Assembly (NCBI GenBank): GCA_013288645.1
Contig: JABDBL010000015.1
Coordinates: 1-57,613, forward strand
Reading direction: 5' to 3'
Origin: Candidatus Melainabacteria bacterium
Lineage (GTDB): Bacteria > Cyanobacteriota > Vampirovibrionia > Obscuribacterales > Obscuribacteraceae
Length of the DNA stretch: 57,613 nt
Every line of letters begins with the position of its first letter. Positions within the stretch are counted from its first letter, which is position 1. Under the pieces are notes generated by a model, which made no database searches, was not told the DNA's origin, and worked only from the letters and a program-made list of their open reading frames with translations. Both the position numbers and the translations under genes were made by a program. This document shows positions 25,678-34,692 of this stretch, piece by piece.

Positions 25678-26979
25678 CTATATTGAAGAACTTATTTCAC
25701 CCATAGCTGCGAAATAGACATTACATGCATAATCGAGGTATTCTCGAGATAGTCGTGGTTCGGTCTGTAGAAAAGTACAAAGATTGATAATCTGGTCTAC
25801 TATATCGCGAGGATGACAACAACGCATCATACGTTTGCCTGATTTATATTGAGCTTCAATCAAATAGTTTACAGCTTCTTCGTTATAAGGCATGCCAGTT
25901 CGTTGACAATATTGCAAGAATATCCATTTGTATTCATTTTCAGTAGGATTAGCAATATGGATCTTGTATGGAATCCGTCTTAAGAAGGCTTCGTCCACCA
26001 AATCAGATGGCTCGAGGTTAGTAGAAAAAACAATCAATTGCTCAAATGGCACCTCTAGCTTTTTGCCTGTATGCAACGCTAAATAGTCTATTCTTTTTTC
26101 TAAAGGAACAATCCAACGATTGAGTAGTGATTTATGGTCAATTCTTTGTCTACCAAAGTCATCGATTAGTAATAAGCCACAATTGGCTTTTAATTGAATG
26201 GGTGCTTCATAAAGCTTGGTACCAAAGTCAAATTGCAACTCAAGCATATCAATTGTCAATTCACCACCCACGACTACACAAGGTCTCTGGATGCGCACCC
26301 AACGATTGTCATAATCACGGGGATAATTGGCAGCTGAAACTGGTTCATGGTTATGGGAGTCATAAACTCTAATTATTTGTCCATCAATTTCAACAGCATA
26401 TGGGATAAAAATATTTCCCTTAAAACTGCGAGCTATTCTCTCAGCAATAGAAGTTTTTCCATTGCCAGCTTCGCCAAATAAAAACATGCCTCGCCCGGAG
26501 TTAATAGCCGGACCAACAGCATTTATGGTACGCCTGTTGACCATAATGTCCGAGAAAGCAACTTCTAAGTCCCGTGGGGTCACCAATTCACGTCTAATAG
26601 TCTGAAATTTTAACGAATCAACATAGCGATTCCATGGCACAGGACACGCCCCAACATAAGCATTGTGGTCAAAGAAAGCACGAGCTCGATCCCGTCCCTT
26701 TTCAGTGGGGGTATATTCATAATCTGCCAAACCACCCGAAGCTCTTACCTCAACTAGTAATTGCCTCTTTAAGTAATCAAGTATTTCTTCGACAACCTTA
26801 AATGGTAAGTGAATGCGGGCAGCTATTTCCCTACCCAAGGCAAAATTGACTAAAAAGAGGTCTTTCATAATCAGCTCTTCTAAAAAGCCTTCTTTTAACC
26901 CGGTGTCTGCAATTGTCATAGGATAGGGCGGTATAAATTCCTGCTGTAATTGCGTAGCTGTCTTCACACTTTGAGTCAT
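25678..26979 (-). CDS. AAA+ ATPase with N-terminal winged-helix-like domain
   Basis: This protein has 433 residues. The first 105 residues are helical with a winged-helix look (EIAARIHLPFKVVEEILDYLKRQ, then YEYTPTEKGRDRA). The AAA core has Walker A GEAGNGKTS (169-177), Walker B LLLIDDFGRQ (269-278), a sensor-type FSTN and an arginine segment FLRRIPYKI (about 340). It is probably a regulatory or remodelling ATPase. The DNA-binding-like N-domain and TonB-like partner do not reveal the target. A GGAGAA site lies upstream of the ATG. Confidence 0.75.
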   Translation of the reverse strand: MTQSVKTATQLQQEFIPPYPMTIADTGLKEGFLEELIMKDLFLVNFALGREIAARIHLPFKVVEEILDYLKRQLLVEVRASGGLADYEYTPTEKGRDRARAFFDHNAYVGACPVPWNRYVDSLKFQTIRRELVTPRDLEVAFSDIMVNRRTINAVGPAINSGRGMFLFGEAGNGKTSIAERIARSFKGNIFIPYAVEIDGQIIRVYDSHNHEPVSAANYPRDYDNRWVRIQRPCVVVGGELTIDMLELQFDFGTKLYEAPIQLKANCGLLLIDDFGRQRIDHKSLLNRWIVPLEKRIDYLALHTGKKLEVPFEQLIVFSTNLEPSDLVDEAFLRRIPYKIHIANPTENEYKWIFLQYCQRTGMPYNEEAVNYLIEAQYKSGKRMMRCCHPRDIVDQIINLCTFLQTEPRLSREYLDYACNVYFAAMGEISSSI

Positions 26980-27372
26980 GGTTGTTCTCCAAATTTCGCC
27001 ACAGAATATTTTAAGGCAATTTCTTCATACCCAAAAGATCTAACTTATCCGCGCTACTATCCCTAGCTTTTACCCATTCATTTCATTTATTTCAATTTTT
27101 GGACACTCTTTAATAAGAATCATGTGTACACTAATTGCGGAAAAAGGGAGACAACGAAGGCAAATCTATATACTCTGGCGAAGATAGAAACAACTTTCGG
27201 GGACTAAGGGAGGCATTTAAATCTATAGCTTACATATTCTCCCAATCATTTATCCTGAATGCGATTACGAGTTAAATTGTTGGGTATAAATGGCTATATA
27301 GTGTCCTTCTTTGATCAGATTTTTACCACTTTTGACTATAACCATTTTACTGCTCAGAGCGAAATTAAAATA

Positions 27373-28908
27373 ATGGGAAAAACCCAGTTTTCTAGTACCA
27401 ATAGTCCTTTGAGCCATTATTTTTTGATCGTTTCGACCTGTCTATTATTTGCTTTCATAGCAGCATCTGGACAGCAAAGTGCTTACGGTATTGCTTTTAT
27501 CAGCCACCACCATGCCGCCAATAGGTTACCTGCTCATTGGCGTAATAATGCCTGGCGCTCAAATTCTCATGCCCACAATAACAAACTGTCCACTGGCAAA
27601 AACAAGCACTTGTCTCGTAGAACGGCTCTAAGTCGGCATTTTGACAAACAAACTACAAGCACCAATGGCAACATTAATAAAGACGACTCCTCTATTCGAA
27701 CACTGCTTGCTAATTTGCAAACAAAAGAATTAATGCCTGGGATTATATATAAAAGAGGGGCAGGTTCTCTGCATTTGAACATTTTAGATATCGATACTAC
27801 TCAAGCACCAGTATTGGTTAAACCAATTGTTGCTCCTCAAGGAGCAACCCGCTTGCAGACAGTCAAAGACCATACATTTTCCAGTCACGCCATAGCAGCT
27901 ATCAACGCCAATTATTTCAAGAATACAGGTATTCCGCTTGGAACCCTCATCATAGATGGAGATTGGGTAGCCGGACCCCTGTACGACAGGGTTTCTTTAG
28001 GAATTAATAAATCAGGCTTTGTACGCATAGACAGGGTAGGTTTAGGGGGAACGCTTTACACTTCCAATCCGCAAGTACCCAAACTTTGGATAAATAATAT
28101 CAATGCTCCCCGCCGCAGTGGCTGCCACACTATAGCTTACTCAAGAAGATGGGGCAGTTTCGTACATCTTGAATATGATGGATGTTTAGTTTCTATAGAT
28201 TCCCAAGGCAGAATATTGGATACAGATAAACGAAATATGACAGTACCGTATGGGGGTATTGTGCTTAGTGACAGTAAAGATAGTGCTCTATCAGCTCTAC
28301 AACCGGGTGATCAAACATATCTGCGTTGGCAAGTGACTCCGGAATCATGGAACGATATAACTCAAGCAGTTAGTGGCGGTCCTCTTCTGCTTAAAAATAA
28401 CCATTATTGTATTAATTTAAAAGCCGAAAGTTTTCACAGCAATTGGACTAGTAATAGTATAAAAGCCCGTACAGCTTGCGGGGTAACCGCTAATAACCAC
28501 TTACTTTTAGTAACCGTGGAAGGAAGCCATACACTATATGATTTGGCTCATATATTACATGAATTAGGATCTATTGACGCTATGAACTTGGATGGCGGAG
28601 GCTCTACCACCATGGTTATTCATGACTCAACAGTTAATATGGAAAGCAAATCTAAGGAACGTCGAGTAGCAGTAGCACTTGGCATTTTCGTCATGGATAA
28701 AAAGGACAAGTCTGCTTATAACAAGCCTTGCACGTATCTCCCAAGCAAAGAAGCTCTCGGCCTAATTGGCAGCAACTCTGAACAGTCTGCCATCCGTTAC
28801 GCAAAAGAGGAAGAGAAGCTTGTAAACGAAGTAATAAACAAAGCTCTAAATCTCGAGCCAACCATCACAGCAGAGAAACCGGTAGAAAATCAAGCGTTTG
28901 CTAATTAA
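27373..28908 (+). CDS. secreted phosphodiester glycosidase-domain protein (NAGPA-like)
   Basis: The chosen ATG at 27373 gives 511 residues with a signal peptide (hydrophobic SHYFLIVSTCLLFAFIAASG, residues 14-33). A basic Ser/Asn-rich linker leads to a NAGPA-type domain with AIAAINANYF, GTLIIDGDWV, AVSGGPLLL and DAMNLDGGGSTTMV, the core motifs of the phosphodiester glycosidase/exopolysaccharide family. Such domains cleave GlcNAc-1-phosphodiesters or act on teichoic-acid-like polymers. It probably works on envelope glycopolymers. The frame extends to an ATG at 27259, but that would bury the signal peptide. The last 50 residues are charged and repeat-free. Confidence 0.8.
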   Translation: MGKTQFSSTNSPLSHYFLIVSTCLLFAFIAASGQQSAYGIAFISHHHAANRLPAHWRNNAWRSNSHAHNNKLSTGKNKHLSRRTALSRHFDKQTTSTNGNINKDDSSIRTLLANLQTKELMPGIIYKRGAGSLHLNILDIDTTQAPVLVKPIVAPQGATRLQTVKDHTFSSHAIAAINANYFKNTGIPLGTLIIDGDWVAGPLYDRVSLGINKSGFVRIDRVGLGGTLYTSNPQVPKLWINNINAPRRSGCHTIAYSRRWGSFVHLEYDGCLVSIDSQGRILDTDKRNMTVPYGGIVLSDSKDSALSALQPGDQTYLRWQVTPESWNDITQAVSGGPLLLKNNHYCINLKAESFHSNWTSNSIKARTACGVTANNHLLLVTVEGSHTLYDLAHILHELGSIDAMNLDGGGSTTMVIHDSTVNMESKSKERRVAVALGIFVMDKKDKSAYNKPCTYLPSKEALGLIGSNSEQSAIRYAKEEEKLVNEVINKALNLEPTITAEKPVENQAFAN

Positions 28909-28993
28909 TAAAGACTAGTAAAATAGAATTGAGTTAAAAGCATTATTTAGTATGGTGTTCCTTAAAGAGCTTTTGTTAGATTTGGACTGAGCA

Positions 28994-29962
28994 ATGAATA
29001 ATTTAGCTATCGGTGTTGATTTTGGTGGCACAAAAATTGCCTGTGGGCTTGTAGATACAAAAACTGGCCGCCTGGTAGGGACGACAAAAAAGAAAACGCG
29101 GGTTTTGGATGATTCAAAGGATGTCCAGGCAAGATTGCAATCAACAATCGACGAGTTGTTAGCCGAAACAAATGTCGATATAAAAGACACCTTGGGCATT
29201 GGCATAGGCTCCGCCGGCATGATAGATAGAAAGAAGGGAGTGTTATTGCTTGCTCCTAATCTCGGTGTAAGCCAAATCCCTATAACCGAGCCTCTGAGTA
29301 AACATTACAATGTTCCTTGTCGCCTAGGCAATGATGTTGAAGTAGGTACACTAGGAGAATTAGAATATGGCGCTGGACGCCAATGCGATTCTTTCGTTTG
29401 TATATTTGTGGGTACTGGCATAGGCTCCGGTATTGTATGTGATGGCAAGCAGTACTTAGGTGCTACAGGCACTGCCGGCGAAATTGGTCACACAATAGTT
29501 GTTCCCGATGGACGCAAATGTGGTTGTGGTGGCTCTGGCTGTCTAGAAACTTATGCTTCGCGTACAGCCGTAGCCAAAGAAATATTAGCAGGATTAGAAA
29601 AAGGCTTTGATTCGGGAATCAGCGATAAGATTGATTTATCTAAAGGCATTATTCGCTCAAAAGCCTTGGCTCATGGAGTTGAATCAGCTGACGAATTAGT
29701 CATTCACGCAATCACCAAAGCGGCTCAATATATGGGCATAGGACTTGCTTCTTTAATAAATTTCTATAATCCGCAACGTATTATTTTAGGCGGTGGTTTA
29801 ATAGAGGCTGTAGAACTCTATCTTGAAGTAGCTATTAAAGAAACGAGACTGCGCACACTTTCAGTTCCCGGACGGCACCTAGACATAGTTAAAGCAGAAT
29901 TAGGTGACTTCGCCGGCATCATCGGAGCCGCAATGCTGATGAAAAATCACAAACAGACCTAA
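28994..29962 (+). CDS. ROK-family glucokinase/sugar kinase
   Basis: This 322-residue cytoplasmic kinase has the phosphate-1 motif GVDFGGTKIACGLV (7-20), a central IFVGTGIGSGIV, a GEIGH metal or substrate His region and the ROK zinc motif CGCGGSGCLE. The likely reaction is ATP-dependent phosphorylation of glucose or an N-acetylated hexosamine. The adenosine-region NPQRIILGGGLIE is present. It lies 85 bases after the glycosidase gene on the same strand, perhaps cotranscribed. Confidence 0.88.
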   Translation: MNNLAIGVDFGGTKIACGLVDTKTGRLVGTTKKKTRVLDDSKDVQARLQSTIDELLAETNVDIKDTLGIGIGSAGMIDRKKGVLLLAPNLGVSQIPITEPLSKHYNVPCRLGNDVEVGTLGELEYGAGRQCDSFVCIFVGTGIGSGIVCDGKQYLGATGTAGEIGHTIVVPDGRKCGCGGSGCLETYASRTAVAKEILAGLEKGFDSGISDKIDLSKGIIRSKALAHGVESADELVIHAITKAAQYMGIGLASLINFYNPQRIILGGGLIEAVELYLEVAIKETRLRTLSVPGRHLDIVKAELGDFAGIIGAAMLMKNHKQT

Positions 29963-29996
29963 ACGATTAGGCTATCAATTAGCTGGTTTCGACAAT

Positions 29997-30299
29997 TTAC
30001 TCTGACACTATCGAATTATTCGGAGCAATAACAAATTGTCTAAGCATTGGGAAACTCTTAGTTAGGCTGTGCAAATGACTGTCATCAATCATGGCAATTA
30101 CTTTAATATTGTCGTTTACCTTGTTGCTATCTTCTAAAACAGCTTGAACTTCAATTTTATAGTGTTTTCCAGTTGCGCTTGCCACATCATAAACCTCAAC
30201 GTGTCTTCTTTGCTGCCATCGCTCAAATGTTGCGTACGGCAACCTTTTTAATTCAGACATTTGATGATCAAGCATTTTAATTGCTTCAAGTTTATCCAT
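29997..30299 (-). CDS. conserved small protein of unknown function
   Basis: This protein has 100 residues. An N-terminal helix (LEAIKMLDHQMSELKRLPYATFERW) is followed by a beta-rich part (HYKIEVQAVL, IKVIAMIDDS, FVIAPNNSIV). The arrangement resembles small uncharacterised proteins seen in many phyla in which an IDDG-like turn precedes a final FI-x-PDG segment, but I cannot name the family with confidence. It starts nine bases after the stop of the radical SAM gene on the same strand, so the two are an operon. Confidence 0.6.
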   Translation of the reverse strand: MDKLEAIKMLDHQMSELKRLPYATFERWQQRRHVEVYDVASATGKHYKIEVQAVLEDSNKVNDNIKVIAMIDDSHLHSLTKSFPMLRQFVIAPNNSIVSE

Positions 30300-30307
30300 C
30301 TAACCCT

Positions 30308-31231
30308 CTAGTTATGCACCAAAGCTTGATATTTACTTCCCTGTCTAATATCTTTTGCATCAAGATATTGCTCTAATGCAGCGTTTAAACGGGTCTTTTC
30401 GAAACACCATTTGGGAGCAAGTATTTCTTCCTTACGCCCTTCTGCTAATAGCCTCATAATAATCATATCAGAAGGCAAAAGCTCCAGTGCCTGACCAACA
30501 AGCTCAATATATTCATTTTCCTCAAATACAGAGAGTTGTCCTTGTTTATATTCTCGTTCCAAGGGCGTTCCCTTGTAAATACACAATTGGTGGATTTTTA
30601 TTGCTTTAAGTCCAATTGACGAAACTTGTCTTACCGATTCAAGCATTTGATTTTTAGATTCTCCGGGCAAACCAAAAATTAAATGAGTGGCAATATTCAA
30701 ATTATATTTTTGCGCCCGTTTTATACAATCAAAAAACTCTTCTGATGTATGCCCACGATTGATTCTTTCGAGAGTTTCATTAAAAACACTTTGCAAACCA
30801 ACCTCTAACCACATAAAGGTTTTTTTGTTTAATTGAGCTAACAAATCAAGAATATTGTCGGGCAAACAGTCCGGTCGGGTACCGATGCAAAGACCAACTA
30901 CATCCGGCACATTCAAAGCAGTTTCGTAAAGTTCTTTCAAAACAGCCTCCGGCGCATAAGTATTGCTGAAAGCTTGAAAATAAGCCAAGAATTTTTTCGC
31001 TTTGAATTTTTTTCTAATGTGGGCGATTTGTGTGGTTAACTGTTGCTGAACGCTTAATTTAAGATCTATAGTAGGCGCCCCAGAACCTCTATCGTCGCAA
31101 AAGGTACAGCCGCCAAAAGCTCGCACACCGTCACGATTAGGGCATGTGAAGCCAGCGTCTATAGGCACTCTATAAACTTTCTCGCCAAAATGTTCTTTCA
31201 AATGTTGATTAAAAGTACGATAACGATACAT
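30308..31231 (-). CDS. YhcC-family radical SAM protein
   Basis: This 307-residue protein matches the YhcC/TIGR01212 group: FNQHLKEHFGEKVYRVPID at the start, then the cluster cysteines Cys30, Cys42 and Cys45 (C-x11-C-x2-C, in GFTCPNRDG and GGCTFC). Further family segments are YFQAFSNTYAP, GTRPDCLPD, LEVGLQS and HLIFGLPGE. It binds a 4Fe-4S cluster and cleaves SAM. The family has been linked to RNA or cofactor modification, but the target here is not known. Upstream is the GC-rich island and tRNA-Glu. Confidence 0.85.
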   Translation of the reverse strand: MYRYRTFNQHLKEHFGEKVYRVPIDAGFTCPNRDGVRAFGGCTFCDDRGSGAPTIDLKLSVQQQLTTQIAHIRKKFKAKKFLAYFQAFSNTYAPEAVLKELYETALNVPDVVGLCIGTRPDCLPDNILDLLAQLNKKTFMWLEVGLQSVFNETLERINRGHTSEEFFDCIKRAQKYNLNIATHLIFGLPGESKNQMLESVRQVSSIGLKAIKIHQLCIYKGTPLEREYKQGQLSVFEENEYIELVGQALELLPSDMIIMRLLAEGRKEEILAPKWCFEKTRLNAALEQYLDAKDIRQGSKYQALVHN

Positions 31232-31244
31232 GGCTTAAGCTTAT

Positions 31245-31440
31245 CTCAACCTTTTTAAGCGCTCCGTCGCTTACAGCTCCTCTGCGCATATCCTTAACCG
31301 TTCTGCTGCGTACGCCTCACCGGCGCACTTGCTTCACTCATGCATTCATAATCGGGCTCTGTCGCCTTCATACTTCGGCTCCGCTGCGCGTGTATACGCT
31401 TCGTTTCGCGACCGCTCACCGCAATCGCTCTCTCCGCTGC
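31245..31440. repeat. GC-rich intergenic island, possible relative of the xse repeat
   Basis: This part of a 363-base gap is much richer in G+C than its surroundings and holds short motifs shared with the 15863 repeat, such as CGGCTC-n-CGCGTGTAT-n-CGC compared with CGGCTCAACGCGCGTAT. It is pyrimidine-rich on the plus strand, as the xse repeat is. No ribosome-binding site or coding pattern was seen. The rest of the gap (31441-31594) holds the tRNA promoter. Confidence 0.45.
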
Positions 31441-31481
31441 GATCTCTTTATTATATACCAGTAACACTGTAGCATGAAGTG

Positions 31482-31510
31482 TTGACCTAGATTAGCGGTT
31501 TTGTTATTCT
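31482..31510 (+). promoter_or_regulatory. sigma-70-type promoter of tRNA-Glu/tkt
   Basis: TTGACC at 31482-31487, a 17-base spacer and TATTCT at 31505-31510. The predicted start near 31517 leaves a leader of about 78 bases before the tRNA. Confidence 0.75.
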
Positions 31511-31594
31511 GGCTAACTGGTGCTTAAGGCTATTCCGTTGATTGACTAACCAGTCTTTCCAATTGAATAAAGAGGCATTCACAGCGGTGAATAT

Positions 31595-31667
31595 GCCCCC
31601 ATCGTCTAGAGGCCTAGGACACCTCCCTTTCACGGAGGTAACAGGGGTTCGAATCCCCTTGGGGGTA
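31595..31667 (+). tRNA. tRNA-Glu (anticodon TTC)
   Basis: The acceptor GCCCCCA pairs with TGGGGGT (G1.U72), with discriminator A73. The D arm follows TCGTCTAGAGGCC. The anticodon stem is CCTCC/GGAGG with loop CTTTCAC, so the anticodon is TTC. The T arm is AGGGG-TTCGAAT-CCCCT. The 3' CCA is not encoded. The acceptor end with G1.U72 and A73 matches cyanobacterial and plastid trnE rather than the G1-C72, G73 form of E. coli. The transketolase gene begins 19 bases later without a terminator. Confidence 0.95.
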
Positions 31668-31686
31668 GTTTTTTCGGAGGTGCACT

Positions 31687-33573
31687 ATGCCAGAATTACA
31701 GTACGCGAACACCGAGACCTATCAAAAATTGGCTCAACAGCTAAGAATCGATAGCATTCGCTCGACAACAGAAGCTGGCTCCGGTCATCCTACTTCTTCT
31801 ATGTCGGCAGCTGACCTAATAGCGGTCCTTTCAGCAAAATTTTTAAAATACGATTTCAATAATTCTCAAGCACCTAACAATGACAGACTGATTTTTTCCA
31901 AAGGGCACGCTGCCCCTTTGCTTTACTCCATGTATAAAGCAGCTGGTGCCATTACCGATGCTGAGCTTTTGACTTTACGCAAATTGGGCAGCCGCTTAGA
32001 AGGGCATCCGGTGCCACAAGTTTTACCTTGGGTAGAAGTAGCAACAGGTTCTTTAGGACAAGGATTACCCGATGGTGTTGGTATTGCCATCGCTGGTAAA
32101 TATATCGACAAAATACCTTATAAAGTATGGACTCTTTTAGGCGATAGCGAAATGGCTGAAGGCTCAGTTTGGGAAGCTTTAGAATGCGCGTCATATTATA
32201 AACTTGATAATCTAATTGCTATTCTAGACATGAATAGACTGGGTCAGCGTGGACAAACAGAATTAGGTTGGAATTCACCAGCCTATGCCGCAAGGGCCAA
32301 ATCTTTCGGTTGGCAAGTAGCAGAAATAAATGGTCATGACTACGCTCAAATAGAAAAAGCGTTCGAACAAGCAATGTCTAATACCGGTTCACCATTTTTC
32401 ATTGTCGCTAAAACTGAAAAAGGACATGGCTTTAGCAAAATAGCAAATAAAGATGGCTGGCACGGCAAGCCTCTAGATAAGGAATTAGCCGCTGAAGCAA
32501 TCAAAGAACTGGGTGGCAACAATAATGTTACTGTGCAAATCAGTAAGCCAGAATCAATGTCTGCCCTAGTAAAAAAACCCCCCGGAAAATTTGTTTGTCC
32601 TCAATACACTACTCCCTATTCAACTCGCGAAGCTTATGGCGACGCACTCAAAGCTTTAGGAGCTGTATACGATGAACTTATAGTGGTAGACGCTGAAGTA
32701 TCTAATTCAACTTACGCCGATAAATTTGCTAAAGCATATGTTGATCGTTTCTTTGAAATGTTTATTGCCGAGCAATGTATGATCGGCGTAGCCACTGGTT
32801 TATCCACACGCGGTAAAAAAGTTTTTGCGTCTACATTTGCTGCCTTTTTATCAAGAGCCTATGACTTCATTCGTATGGGCGCCATTTCTCGCGCTCATTT
32901 AAAATTATGCGGCTCACATGCTGGCGTATCTATAGGACAAGATGGTCCTTCACAAATGGCCCTGGAAGACTTATCTATGATGCGCTCTATTTATAATAGC
33001 ACTGTGCTTTATCCTGCCGACCCAACTTGTACAGTCAAACTTGTAAAAACAATGGCCGAATTACCTAACATTGTTTATATGCGCACAACTAGAGAAAAAT
33101 TGCCGCTTCTCTATAAAGCCGAAGACGAATTTCCGGTCGGCGGCAGCAAAACTCTAAAAAGCTCAAACAAAGATAAAGCCACTGTCATCGCTGCTGGTAT
33201 CACCGTACATGAAGCATTAAAAGCTTACGATGAATTGAGTAAAGCGGGCATCGCCATTAGAATAATTGATGCTTATTCAGTTAAACCTTTAGATAATGAA
33301 ACTGTTCACAAAGCCGCTGCTGAAACAGGCATTCTCGTTGTAGTAGAAGATCATTGGCCAGAAGGCGGGCTGGGAGACGCTGTTCTATCTAGCTTCGCTT
33401 GTCTAGGCGACACGTCTTGTTCTACAACAAAAACCAGTAAACCAACAAGCATACCGAAAGTCATAAAATTAGCCGTGACAAAAATGGTCGGCTCTGGCAC
33501 TCCGCAAGAACTAATGGATGAAGCTGGTATTTCAGCTAAACACATAGTTAAAGCAGTCAAATCAATTAATTAA
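31687..33573 (+). CDS. tkt: transketolase
   Basis: This 628-residue enzyme moves two-carbon ketol units between sugar phosphates in the pentose phosphate pathway, using thiamine diphosphate. Seen motifs: GSGHPTSSMSAADL (substrate loop), SKGHAAPLLYS, the ThDP motif GDSEMAEGSVWEALE...LDMN, and in the pyrimidine domain FIAEQCMIGVATGLSTRGKKV and GSHAGVSIGQDGPSQMALED. Length and sequence resemble the shorter animal-type transketolases more than the ~660-residue E. coli type. A GGAGG site lies seven bases before the ATG. It is probably read from the tRNA-Glu promoter. Confidence 0.95.
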   Translation: MPELQYANTETYQKLAQQLRIDSIRSTTEAGSGHPTSSMSAADLIAVLSAKFLKYDFNNSQAPNNDRLIFSKGHAAPLLYSMYKAAGAITDAELLTLRKLGSRLEGHPVPQVLPWVEVATGSLGQGLPDGVGIAIAGKYIDKIPYKVWTLLGDSEMAEGSVWEALECASYYKLDNLIAILDMNRLGQRGQTELGWNSPAYAARAKSFGWQVAEINGHDYAQIEKAFEQAMSNTGSPFFIVAKTEKGHGFSKIANKDGWHGKPLDKELAAEAIKELGGNNNVTVQISKPESMSALVKKPPGKFVCPQYTTPYSTREAYGDALKALGAVYDELIVVDAEVSNSTYADKFAKAYVDRFFEMFIAEQCMIGVATGLSTRGKKVFASTFAAFLSRAYDFIRMGAISRAHLKLCGSHAGVSIGQDGPSQMALEDLSMMRSIYNSTVLYPADPTCTVKLVKTMAELPNIVYMRTTREKLPLLYKAEDEFPVGGSKTLKSSNKDKATVIAAGITVHEALKAYDELSKAGIAIRIIDAYSVKPLDNETVHKAAAETGILVVVEDHWPEGGLGDAVLSSFACLGDTSCSTTKTSKPTSIPKVIKLAVTKMVGSGTPQELMDEAGISAKHIVKAVKSIN

Positions 33574-33665
33574 CCAAGCAACGGCTGGTTTCGAACACTA
33601 ACTTGTTTTCTCTAATTGTTTATCTTGCTGTGTCGTTTTCTTTGTTATCGATTTTAATAGTCTCG

Positions 33666-34655
33666 TTATACATAGCTTGCGGCTCTTGAAGGAGCAATAT
33701 TTTCATACCAATTTACGAATGCTTTCACCCCTTTAGTAAAGGAAGTAGTCGGATTATAGCCAAGTATTTTGCGGGCTTTATCAATATTGGCATAGGTGTA
33801 TGGAACATCAGCACAATGCAATTCTTTATAGACCAACTGTGCTTTTTTACCTGTCACTGCTTCTACTGTGCGAATCATATCTATTATATTTACTGGTTGT
33901 GAACGACCAAGGTTGATAATTTCATAACCAGAAAAATCAACAACCATACTTTGAGTGATACCATATACAGTATCTTCAACAAATGTATAATCTCTTTTGG
34001 TGCTACCATCCCCGTAAACTTCTATCGGCTCGCCCGACTCAATTAAACGATAGAATTTCGGCAACGCAAGATCAGGTCTTTGTCTTGGTCCAAAAGAATT
34101 GAAAAATCTCAGACACATTACCGGTAAACCAGCCGTATGATGAGCCACATAACACAATTGCTCACCGGCAACTTTAGTAGCAGCATAAGGAGACAGAGGT
34201 CTATCTACCCTATCCGTTTCTAAAAATTGCTCTCCACTGCGCCCGCCATAAACAGAACTAGAGGACGCAAAAACAAAGCGTTTAACACTAGTATTAATAG
34301 AAGCATCAATTAGAAGTTGCGTACCATTTACATTCACATCAGTGTAATAGGCAGGTCTTTCTATCGAAGGTCGTACACCTGCCATTGCAGCCAAATGAAC
34401 AACAACATCAAACGGACCGCAAGAGAATGCCTCCTCTAGCTTACTTCTATCACGTAAATCACCCTCAATCAATTTATAGTCCTTATGCAAAAGATGCTCT
34501 TTTATATTGTGTCGTTTCATATCCGGATCATAGAAATTATTAAAATTATCGAGATTCACAACAAAGTCACCATTAGCCAAAAGTGCATCAACCAAATGAC
34601 TACCAATAAAACCAGCCGCTCCCGTTACTAATATTTTTCTTTGTTGTTTGTTCAT
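33666..34655 (-). CDS. NAD-dependent sugar-nucleotide epimerase (UDP-glucuronate 4-epimerase/GalE-like)
   Basis: This 329-residue extended short-chain dehydrogenase has the NAD loop TGAAGFIGSH (11-20), HLAAMAGVRPSIERP, the catalytic Ser in SSSSVYG (131-137) and Tyr157-x3-Lys161. The GVRPSIE segment and FFNSFGPRQRPDLA fit UDP-glucuronate/UDP-glucose 4-epimerases and WbpP relatives. It probably makes a sugar precursor for surface polysaccharide. It follows the E1-like gene by 37 bases in the same operon. The exact substrate is open. Confidence 0.85.
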   Translation of the reverse strand: MNKQQRKILVTGAAGFIGSHLVDALLANGDFVVNLDNFNNFYDPDMKRHNIKEHLLHKDYKLIEGDLRDRSKLEEAFSCGPFDVVVHLAAMAGVRPSIERPAYYTDVNVNGTQLLIDASINTSVKRFVFASSSSVYGGRSGEQFLETDRVDRPLSPYAATKVAGEQLCYVAHHTAGLPVMCLRFFNSFGPRQRPDLALPKFYRLIESGEPIEVYGDGSTKRDYTFVEDTVYGITQSMVVDFSGYEIINLGRSQPVNIIDMIRTVEAVTGKKAQLVYKELHCADVPYTYANIDKARKILGYNPTTSFTKGVKAFVNWYENIAPSRAASYV

Positions 34656-34692
34656 GATCTTACTTTCACTTCAAATAAAGCGCCTATGCCTA

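Noticed and set aside
31687-33573. Two-subunit (split) transketolase
   Set aside because: Both halves are in one uninterrupted 628-residue frame.
33574-33665. Terminator between tkt and the epimerase gene
   Set aside because: The convergent gap has no stem of useful length; termination there is not supported by the sequence.
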